From assembly GCA_035048495.1 (NCBI GenBank), contig CM068540.1, forward strand, positions 14,926,829-14,990,828: a stretch of 64,000 nucleotides of DNA. Direction: 5' to 3'. This DNA is from Euptelea pleiosperma (taxonomy: Eukaryota; Streptophyta; Magnoliopsida; Ranunculales; Eupteleaceae). Each line of letters starts with the position of its first letter. Position 1 is the first letter of the stretch. The notes below the pieces were generated by a model that saw nothing but the letters and a program-made list of their open reading frames with translations, was not told where the DNA came from and searched no databases. Below are positions 12,801 to 24,800 of this stretch, one piece after another. Made by a program: the position numbers and the translations under genes.

Positions 12801-15800
12801 TTGGGAGTTCTAGATTTGCGTAAGAAATCACATGAGTTGATATTGAGACACTTGGGACTTTGGGTTCATCTTGGACTATATCATTCTTCAAGTAACTTAA
12901 TTGGAACATGATAGTCGTGTGACTTGGTCGTTACTGTCGGTTTAACAATGAGGATTTTGGACATCCTTTCTGTCATGTTTCTAATTAATTGCTTATATGA
13001 GTCAATGGCGCAATCTTCCATTTTGCAGGGGGGTTTCATTCTAGATATGGGGGTGCACTTCATTGCAGGGTTGAGGATGGTGAGCTCCTTTTGAATTTCA
13101 TGTTCCACACTCAATTGCTTAATTTTATTATAGTCTTGGTTACTTTTGAAAGTTTCACCTGTTGTTGTTTATGAAAACTATTCTGCTAATTGTTGACATC
13201 TAGCTTTATTTTTAGCTTCAGCAATGAGGTATAAAATAAGATGATTGAATACCCGAACAGAGGTATGCGAGTATACACAAAGCATATAAGTAATAAAGAA
13301 GAAATCTATGTATCAACAATGTATAACATATGTACCTACCATGGTTTAAATTATTGTTATCATAATATGTATCCATGACCCCAAATTTGGATATGTATTG
13401 CTTATTGTATCATTTCATGAAGATACTCCAATATGCATTAAACCTAATAATACTGCCATTATAATCACATGTTCTGAAAGGAACAATGCATTTGTTAATT
13501 TTAACATAGATACAAAGCTAATATAAAACTAGAAGCCCAAAAATAAAGAAGGCATAATTGAATCAATGATTTAGTGTTAGGGTTAGGTTTAGGAAGAAGA
13601 GAGAAGAGAGAAGAATAGAGAGAAGAGAGAAGAGAGAAAAGGATGTCATGTGATTAGGTCACAATGACTCCATAAATCTTATTTATGTAAAAGAGAATTA
13701 CAAAAGACAAGTATACCCCCTCAAGAATATTTACAGAACTACCCCTAATACATGAAATACGTAGAGATACATATAGAAATACGTATATGATAACACTCCC
13801 CCTCAAGTTGGTGCATAGATATCTCTCATGCCCAACTTGTACAAACACTTATACTGTGAAGTATGGACAGCAAGAAGAGGAGTAAAACAACCTCCAATAT
13901 CCTTTAAAACTCTATTGAGAAACTTAGAGGATAGATGAGTGGGTGTGGGATGCAACCGACATCCCAAAAACACCAAAAAAGGTCACCAGCGGTAACAACA
14001 AGGGGAAGATTTTGTTCCCACACCTTCAAATCTTCATAGACCCACTTGAGAGTGGTATCAACATGAAGGTATCATTGTAGGGGATTAAAACAAAGCAAAA
14101 AATCCCCCCAAAAAACTCCTTAAGGGACTGATAATTAGACTGGTTCGAAAAATGAATATTCACGATTTTTTGACAAGAATGAGCAAAAAACAGTGCAAAT
14201 CAACCCAAAAAAGTATCGAAAATCACTAAAAAAGATGATAAATCATACTCTTTCAAGTGGTAGAGTTTCAGGTTGAATGGAGAAAACTGTCCGTACGGCT
14301 AACGTCAACAGAGATTACACGTATTACAAGTTTCATTCAATTTGGCATGATGCAGAGATTGAAAAATGATATTGAGCTTAAAAGGACTAAAATTGGAAGC
14401 ATTGTATTAACACGTTGGATGGCATACCTGATGCAGGACATTTAACCAATACTCCGGAAAGCCGCGATTGATGTGGGCGTGAGATTAAATTACTTTATCT
14501 CATAGCCCAGATCCAGGCTCTTGCCGAACCCACCTCATGGGTCCCATATCACACAGGCCACCCCGCCCCGAGCGTGCTCCTCGTCTCTCACGCAGGCCGC
14601 CCCACTCGAGCCCGGTGTGAAAATGTCCCTGCATTAATCACGCCCCGGTGAGGAGTCTCGAACACGAGACCTCCCGCTTTGATACCACTTTGATGCAAGA
14701 CATCTAACCGATACTCCCAAAAGTCGTGACTGATGGGGGTGTGAGATTAAATTCCTTTATCTCAGCCCAGAGTCCGGCTCTTGGCCGAACGTCGTGGGTC
14801 CCATCTCACACATGCCACCCCACCCCAAGCGTGCCCCTCGTCTCTCACGGAGGTTGTCCCACTCGAATCCGGTGTGAAAATGTCCCTGCGTTAATAACCC
14901 CCAGTGAGGAGTTTCGAATATGAGACTTCCCGCACTGATACCCCTTTGATGCAGAACATCTAACCAATACTCCCAAAAGCCGCGACAGATAGGGGCGTGA
15001 GATTAAATTCATTTGTCTCATAGCCTAGATCCAGGCTCTCGACCGAACCCACCTCGTGGGTCCCATCCTACATAGGCCACCCCACCCCAAGTGTGCCCCT
15101 CGTCTCATGCAGGCCGCCCCATTCGTGCCCGATGTGAAAATGCCCTTGCATTAATACTTGTATCCGTGTCCATATCTTAGATCTTGAGAAACGAAGAGTT
15201 GTACTGCAACTCCCCATATTTGTGTCTTTACTTGTATTTGTATCTGGGCACCCAAGTTGTAAAATGATACTGAACTTAAAAGGACTAAAAGTATAAGCAT
15301 TGTATTAGCATGTTGGATGGGGTACTCGTGTCTTGGATCATGAGAAACAAAGAGTCGTATCTCCACTCCTTGTATCAGTGTCTGTATTTGTCATTTGTAT
15401 TTGGGCGCCTTAGCTATAAAACGACATTGAGCTTAAAAGGACTAAATTTTAAAGCATTATATTAGTATATTGGATGGGATATTTTTGCCCTAGATCTTGG
15501 GAATGAAGAGTTGTAACCAAAGTATGAAATGTTGATTTTAGGATTTATGTTGACCAATCTGGAAATAGAAATATGGTGGAAATAGTTTGATCAGTGTGGA
15601 ATAATGCAATTTTAATAAAAATGATGGAAATATTGTAGAATTGCTGTGGAAACTTCAGGAAATGATAAATAAGCATAAAACAATACTCACAAGCCATCAA
15701 ACTGTAATATACAACTATATGGAGTACAGAAATGAATGACCATAGCATTCTGTAACATGTTGGGGTTTGAGAGCTTGACATCTAAAAACAACTATAATTA

Positions 15801-18800
15801 TAAATGAAATGATTATAACCATCAAAACTTATCACATTAAGTTCATTAAATCAAATGTAACTTTATTATTTATTACATATGGGAAGGTCACAACCACATA
15901 ATCTATTAACTACTACGGTCATGTATTTTTATATTTCTAATAATAAAATACTATAATATTAAACTAAATAGAAATACACAATGCATCATATCTGTATGCA
16001 TTTGATGCCTTAGTGTTTCCCTATTTTTTGAAATTTTCTTACATGTTTTTAGTTATTTTGAAAAAAATTATAATCAATAATTCATAAATCATAATTTGTT
16101 TAGGAAACTGTTTTTTATTCCAACCAATTTATAAATAGGGCTAAGTTTTACAAAATGTAATTCATTCATGCACAAGCATGGATGTTTAGGTTGAAACCGA
16201 AGGAAATTTGTTTTTCCCTAAATTTTGGAAAATTTCACCCTGAAAATCCTTAAATTTGTGCACAAATCCAGTGTAAATGCATCATAGATCCATTGATCTA
16301 AGGCGTTTAGGCCTCTATACTCTATTTATTACAAGAAACAACAAGAAATTTGAATATAATTGTAAGGTTTCGTAATTACCTTTGAAATTTGCAAAACCCT
16401 TAATTTTTTATGCACAACCATGGATGAGCATAAAAAAATGAGGTTTTCCCTAAATTTTGGAAATTTTCACCCTGAAAGTCCTTAAATTTGTGCACAAATC
16501 TGGTGTAAATGCTTTATAGATTCAATGATCTGATGCATTTAAACCCCAATACTCTATTACTTTATTTTATAACAAGAAATACCAAGAAGTTCGAATTTAA
16601 TTGTAAGGTTTCGTAATTACATGGAAAGTTTGCATCGAAAGATTTCGTCTAACTAGTATCTTTGAGATCTGTTACAATTACTATTTGTACATTTTTGTTG
16701 ACTAAAGCGAGGCGCAATATTAAAAATTATAATAAAAAATATTAAAAAATTAATAAAAATAACATCATAAAATAACCAAACAAGTAATCATTAGGCAACA
16801 TAAATATAATATAAAGAACTTGTCATTTTTCTATTTTTTTCAAAAATTTACCAGAAAACAACGCACCTAGTGCGTTTATTTATTACTTAAATTTTGTTTT
16901 TTTAAAAAATATCAGCATATATGATGGATATGTCCGGGATACGTGTCGGTACTGTGTCCCATACATGTATCCGTGTTGGCACTGGTATGATGGGGGTTAC
17001 AGGTATTCGAGTATCATAGGTTCTAGTTAACATTATCATTATCTAAATACAAAACAAGTAATCAAAAAGCCATAAAATTTGCCCATCCCTAGTTGGACCT
17101 ACATATCAAAATTCGTCCTGATTAGTAATTTATGTTCGTTGTATTAGTCTTTTTCATGGATTATTTTCAACTGTGGATTTTTAGCATTTATTGGGGTACT
17201 CAGATTCAAAGGTTAGGAATCACTAATCTAGGGATAGGCCCCAAACATGCATACAGTCAATAGCCTCTAATAGTATGCCACGTGGCTCACACTGTTGGTC
17301 CGTCATCAACTTTTATGATGTACACCATCATCAATTTTTCTCTTTCACAAGTTGAAATGTTAAAATGTTGAATGACCAAAACACCCCTACAAAGTAAAAA
17401 AAATTCAAAAAATGAAAGAAAATTCGTTAAGGGATTTGGGGGTCATATTAGGAATAAGGATTTTTTTATTTTTAATATTTAAAAAAAAAAGTTATTTTAG
17501 TGAGGCACGCGCCTTGGTGCGCCTTGTGCCTTGGCTGAGGCGCGCGCCTTCACCATTTCAAGGCGCCTTAGGTGCGCTTTGCTGCGCATTGCGCCTCAGG
17601 CGCGCGCCTTGACTACAGATATATATATATATATATATATATATATCCTTGTCTTGGATTTTGAGATGAAGAATCATATATCTCTGTGATCCATTCCATT
17701 TTCCCTATTTGTATCTGAGCATGTTAAGCCCTATCACATATAATTCTATAAGCCCTAATCATTCACTTTAGTGATTTTTTTTTTCTTTTGAGATCTTTCC
17801 GAATTATCTTGTTTTCTCGAAAAATTTCACAGAGAAATTACAATAATTCAATCCTAGATCCGTCTATGATCCTAGGTGTGCATTAGGTAAAAGAAAACCT
17901 AAAAAAAAAACCATTACTCACCTGGAAAAAAGGGCACTTGCAATCTTCAATCCATCGATTGTCTAAGATTCAAGCTCAAATTTGGGCTTTTTGGGCCATT
18001 TTATGCAGATCTAAGTGTTTGTTTTAGCTATGGTTTTAAAAACGGCCATTTAAACTGTTTTAACGGCCGTTTAAACGGTTATAACGGCCGTTTAAACGAT
18101 AACGCCCCAAGCCCGTTTCTATTAAAACTGTTTAAACATGTTTTATCGGTTTTGAAAAAAACGGCCATTTTTTTGTTTTAACGGCCGTTAAAATCGTTTA
18201 AACAGCCGTTTAATTCTGAAAAAATTTGTGAAAAAGACAGCCGTTAAATCCGTTAAAATCCTTCTTTTTTTTTATTTTTCAAATTTCAAAATTTGAATGT
18301 CAACGCCATTTTTTCCGTTAAAACCCGTTAAAATCCGTTTAATTCCGTTTTTCCCATTTTTTTCTATTTTTGCCCCTGGCCGTTTCAATCCGTTTTAACG
18401 GCCGTTTAAACGGTTTAAACGGTAACGCCCCCAATCCGTTTAACCGTTAAAACGGCCTCCTTTAAACCTTTGTTTTAGCTCAAAACAAGGTGAATAGAGA
18501 TAAAAAAAATTGAAAATACAAGTATTTTAGGGTATCGAAATATATCATGTCGCACATTACCTACAACAAGTTGTGACAAGTTACAATGAATACTGATATT
18601 TTAAGAGTACTAAAAAAAATGTGGCATGATAATATATCTAGGACCACGCATGCACATCCCTTTGATTACTGATTCTACGAGAGAAACTATTCGAGAGTCT
18701 GCTGAGTAAAAAACCGAAAACCTAATATTAGTATGAGCTAAGATGCCCAGGTACGAATTCTAATACAGACATGGTATGGGAAATAGGGATACAACTTTTC

Positions 18801-21800
18801 ATTTCTCGAAATCCAGGACACGGATATGGATATGGGTATCTCATCCGATGTGTTCATACCATGCTTTAATTTTTAGTTTTTCAAGCTGACTATCTGTATT
18901 TAATATATTCACGTCATGCCAAATATAATGAAGTTTTCTAAAATTCCAAATTCTTTACAATAAAATTTGTTATGATGCATTTATATCTTTCTATTGACAT
19001 AAGGAATAAAGAAACTGTTAGGAGTTAAGAAAATACACAATATCACAATAGGAAATGAGAAATTGGTAGTATAGAAGTATCCATGCAGTATCCGGTATCA
19101 GTATCAATATTAGTATGGACACGATATGATACAGTAAGACATTTTGATGGTGAACAAATGACAATTGACCTCTACATGCTTGGTCCATTTGTTAGCAATT
19201 TAAATTGCATGATTGCCTCAAACTAGGAAAAGAAAGATGAACACCAAAATCAGCAAGAATCATTGAAGCCAAACAATTTTGCAAGATGTTTGTGGTACAG
19301 TTTGATATTTAGCGTCAGCATCAAAGTGAGAAACATGTCCTAATGTTAGCTCTTCCATTATATACAAGAATTGCCCAGAGACCACATTAGCCAATAGTTG
19401 AGTGAAGGTCAGTAAAGAAGAAACCCTATATCGAGGATTTTAGAAAAAGGTGGTTCATAGATTTCTACGCTCAAAGGTGAAAGACTAAATAACATTTGTA
19501 AATGACTTTTCTACCCCCTTGAGGTGCTCATAGATGTCAATGAAGAAGGGGTAGCGTTACCAGAAGTACGAAGAAGTTTGGCAACTTCATTAATAGGCAC
19601 TTCCTTTGGATCTTCCTATGGGGGGTGGGGCAAGACAATCCCACTTTATGTAGATTGGACCGATTTTTGGTTTCGTCCAGTTGGGAAGATCATTTCCATG
19701 GTGTCTTGGTGGGGAGGCCTACTTCGGATCATGTCCCTTTGATTCTAGATTGTGGGGGCTTCAATACTCATCCTATTCCCTTTCATTTTGAGAACATGTG
19801 GTTGCTTAGTTGTCAATTTACGGAAAGGGTGGAAGAATGGTGATCTTTTTCCTTTGTTGGAAGGGCAAGGGTTATCTTCAGGTGCAAGCTGAAAGCGCTA
19901 AAGGAAAAGAAGTAGTGGAGCCGGGACGAGTTTAGGAGGATAGATTAGAGAAAGGGTCGTTTGCTTGAGAAGATCTCTTTGATTGACATGAAGGAAGAAG
20001 AGAATCCTCTTTCTTTGGAGAGGATCGAACACGAGTCAACTTGAAAGCAGAATACCAACAATTAGTGAAGATGGAGGATATTAGTTTGAAACAAAAATCT
20101 AGAGTAAGGTGGTTGAAGGAGGGAGATAGCAACACTAAATTCTTTCATAATATGGTGAATGCTCACAGAAGAAACAACCACTTAGCTCCCCTATAGTTTC
20201 ACATTAGCTTGGCAGGTGATAAGGCCCCGATTCTCGATGGTTTCACATTAGCTTTCTTTAAGCGTGATGGGAGGTTGTTGGACTAGATTTTATGAAAGTG
20301 GTGTTAGAATTTCAGGAGGAAGGCTACTTGGATTACACATCTGATAACACTTTTATAGCCATGATTTTGAAGAGGCAAGGGGAAAATAATATTGTTGATT
20401 TCAAACCTATCAGTTTGGTGGGTAGCATGTATAAGATTCTTGCTAAGATGCTTGCAACTAGAATTCGCAGGGTGTTGTCCTCGATTATAGCGCCTGCTCA
20501 AGGAGCCTTTGTGAGGGGTCGCCAGATCTTTTAGATGGGATCCTCATTGCTAATGAGTGTTTTGATTCCAGACATAAGTTGGGGGCTCTAGGGATTGTAT
20601 TCAAGATTAATATGGAGAAGGCATTTGACCATGTAGATTGGAGATTTTTGGACTATATGCTTTTAAGGATGGGCTTTGGTGAGAAGTGGAGGATGTGGAT
20701 TAAGAAATAAAGTGCATTTCGTCTGCTTCCTTTTCCATATTAGTGAATGGGGCCCTTGTTGGCCTTTCAAGAGTTCCAGGCGGCCGAGACAAGGGGATGA
20801 TCTGTTAGCCCCTTCTTGTTTGTAGTGGTGGTAGAAGCGTTGGGGAGTCTGCTTTCCAGAGCCATGAATATTGGAGAGTAGGGTTTTTTGGCCACCTCTG
20901 GTGTCCCTGCGATCTCTCATCTCCAGTTTGTGGACGACACCCTCGTCTTCCTTGGACCTTCCATTTCTCAGTTCAGATTCTTTACATGTCTTCTTTGATG
21001 TTTTGAAGCTGTGTCAGGGTTACTTGTGAACTTGGCCAAGAGCAAGCTGTATAGTTTGGGAGAGGTGGAGAATATCACAAGCTTGGCAGGTATTCTGGGT
21101 TGCAAGATTGACAGTTTGCCAGGTACTTACTTGGGCCTTCCTCTAGGGGCTACCTACAGATCTAAAGCCTTGTGGGATCCTATTATTGAGTGTGTTAGGA
21201 AAAGGTTCACCTCATGGAAGTCTAGATATGTATTGAAAGGTGGTAAGTTGGTGTTGATCAAAAGTACCCTTTCTAGTCTGCCTATTTACTATTTGTCTCT
21301 TTTTACGACCCCGAGTAGTTCATGTGGGACTTTTTGTTGAATGATAGGGTGGAGATCCATAAATTCCATTTGGTGGGATGGAAGAGGGTGTGCAGTTCTA
21401 AGGCTATAAGGGGGTTTGGGGATTAAGAATATCAAAGTTATGAATAAGCCTCTTTTGGGAAAGTGGTTGTGGAGGTTTCAGGTGGAGATTTCTAGTCTAT
21501 GGCGGAAGGTCATTGTGGGCAAGTACAAGATCTCTCTATTCAGGTGGGTGAGTGGAGAGGCTTGTCTTTCGTATGGTTGCAGCGTGTGGAGGGGGATCTT
21601 GAAGTTCTCTGGGATTTTTCCGGAGTAGTTCGGTATGGTGTAAGGTCAGGGACAGGATCAGATTTTGGGAGGATATTTGGTGTGGAGAGGCTTCCTTCTG
21701 TGTTGATTTCTGGAGCTATATTCTCTTTCAGATAGAAAGGGTTGGTCTACTTAGGATTGTGCTTCTAGTAGGGGGGACACTCTAGGGTGGAATTTTGGTT

Positions 21801-24800
21801 TTAGGAGAAATCTCAATGATTGGGAGATTGAGCCCCTTGCCAGATTAATATCCTGGTTGCACGATTTCCTTCTTTGCCCCTTGTCTTAGGATAAGCGTTT
21901 GTGGGTTTGGACTAAAGATGGTTCGTTCTTTCTTCAAGGCTTTAGACAGATTGGTTGGGACAAGCTATCCTGATTCTTTTGTTTGGAGTTCTAAAGTCCC
22001 GACTAAGGTTGTTTTCTTTGTGTGGATTGCCTCGTGGGAGAAGATCTTGATGGTGAATCATTTGATTTCTAGAAGGATCATTATTATAGATTATTGTTCG
22101 ATGTGCAAGCATAGTAGGGAATTTGTCTTCCACTTGTTGATGCACTGTGATGGGACCAGAGAGGTTTGGATAACGTTCCTCTTGGAGTTTGGGATGACCT
22201 AGGTGATACTGGACTCTCTTTTGAATCTCTTATTCAGTTGGCATTTCCATGCATTTTCCTCTATAAGGAAGATCCTTTGGCGGTTGACCCATTTGCGATT
22301 GTTTGGGGTCTTTGGAGGGAGAGGAATCAGTGAATGTTCGAAGGCAAGAGCGAAGATGTGGCATCGATTATCCTTAATATAAAGGGGCTGTTGTTTTTGT
22401 GGTCTAAGGTATTTTTTGGAGTGTAGGGGGCTTGTTTTGAAGATTTTGTTTTTTCGTTGGGACTTGCTTTGTACTAGGGATGGTTGACAGGCTGTTGTCT
22501 CCCTTAGATGTGGTTTGTGTTTGTCTTTGCTTTTAGTAGGTCATCTTGACCTCTAAAGATTTGTTTCTTATTCTGCCTTGGCTGTTGCCTTATCAATAAA
22601 TCTTATACTTATCCGAATAAAAGAATAGCTTGCTTAAAACATGCCTTGTAATTTGTTAACTCTAAGGTAGAGTGACTATCATATAAATGGATGATATCTA
22701 GCGCCTAAGGAGCAGACATGAACAGACATTCCCGGTGTGGGATGAGTAGAATTAGATGATACTTCCAAAAAGTTGTCTATAGGGATAAGGAATTGGTGAG
22801 GAGACTCCTAGATCCGCACTAATTTCACATTCTACTCAAGTGGAGAGTCCCCTATTTTATTGTATGAGATGCCCCTGCCAATCGTGTTTCTTATATCCTT
22901 ATTTTGCAAGAAGATATAGCCCTGGGAGAACAAGCTGCTTCCAAGAAAATAGTGAAGCTGTCCCATATGTAGCACATAAAAAACTAGCCGTACCACATAT
23001 TTGAATTCTCCAATCCCTTGTCCAGAAGTAAAGTTTTTTTTTAGCAATCTTATGATATCTATAAGTTATCCTACAATAATTGGTTCCCATGTGGATATTG
23101 TCAGTCATTTTCTCTTGTTTTGCATTTGGTAAAAATAAAGAAATGTACAAAATTAAGTGCTGCATTTCATACATATTCTCATGAGTAACCAAAATAGCTC
23201 AAGATTCATGCTTTGAGATGTACCCATTTATCCCTCACGATTGTTATAACTGGGTCATGATTATTAATAAAATAGATAAGCCTTTCTGTTGGATACACTG
23301 TTTCTGCCGTCCTTTGAATACTAAATGTTGTCTTTTCCCATTACACTTGGGCAGATTGTTGGGTGTGAGGTAGCCAACGTGTCTGCTATTACCTCTCATG
23401 TAGATAAGACTTTGCCTGCACCAGATAATATCTCCGCTCTTTTGTAAGTTTCTAAAGCATGGAATCAACTCCCAAGTAAATATTTTTGATACCACCAGAG
23501 GCTTTAAACTGAAAATTTGGATTTTTCTCTACCTGTGTAGTCAATTGGAGAATGGTTGTGGTGGAGTGTTTGTGATGGTAGTGTCCTCAAGATCACCCAA
23601 GGTACGTGCTAACATGATTGTCTTTCCTTTAAATTTCCTCCATGTTAGTCCATCACACCATACCCACTTATAGACACCAAGTGTTTAGTGCTTTTAGATA
23701 TTCTGGCGAGTTGTTGGTTCAAAGGGAACACTACAAATAGAGCGTGATAACAACGATGAGCAACGTGGCTACTCGGTAAAGTAGAACTCAACTGTCTTTT
23801 GTCTACTAATGGGAATCTTACAACTATTTTGAAGGTCTCAAGTTCTTAAATCTATATTAAATAGATGTTTATATAAGACTTTAGTATTTCAAGATCCTAT
23901 GTGAAAATGATAACCTTCTGGCAATCTTATGCCATGCTATCACAGGTTTCACTTTACACAGCTGGTGGGCCTTGCCAAAGCTCCTTTTACCCGTTTAGTG
24001 GGGTGCATGAAGAATTAAAAGCTTTTATACATGACATTTCACATGCCATCCTCAAGGTAGGATAAAGGGTTGAAGCTGCGTTAACCTTAAGCTCAGATTT
24101 TATGCTTTATTCTTTCCTATGTTTCTTCATTTGCAATATGTGATTGTGTGGTACGAGAACTTGTAGATTGGTTTTCACTTTGTTCGTCCCCTGAATGAAA
24201 AATTGTGTTAACCAATTTTCTACAAATCAGAGGAGACCAGCAGGTTCAACCAGAGCCTCCAGGTTTAGTTGTTTGGCTTGATTATTGCAATTATTTTTAT
24301 GGTTGTTAAACCCCCACTTTCATTATGAAAAGGTTTGATCTACACCATTTTGTTTTCATCCGAAAAAGCAGAGCTTGCCAACACATGTTGCATTTGAGTT
24401 TATTTTCATTGCCAAATTTTTATTATCCTTTTTTGAATTTTACCAAAAACAAATTATTTTTTAGAAAACTTTTTTATTTCTTTAATCACGTTTAGTCTTT
24501 GAAATTTTAGTTATAGATCTTGAGTTTTGACTAAGATTTAAATTTTTTTCAAATGAATGTTGTTTTCCACCAATGCTTTAGAATGTTTATCTCAATTCTT
24601 TAATTGTTTTTTCTGTTTTTTTCCTAACTTAAAAAAAGATTGGAAATTTTTTCCCCAACTTTTTAAACTTTCAATTGTGTAATAGTTGAGTAATGAACAT
24701 CTTTGATCTGTTTTTTACAACTATGTTGGTTTTCCATCCATAACTAACATATTTCTTTTGCTCCCTTTACATTTTTATAATTGCTCTCCCATTTTCTTTT

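Noticed and set aside
14431..15160. CRISPR-like or satellite interpretation of the regular 260-bp repeats
   Set aside because: The host is a plant, units are full copies without spacers, and pol III boxes point to a SINE.
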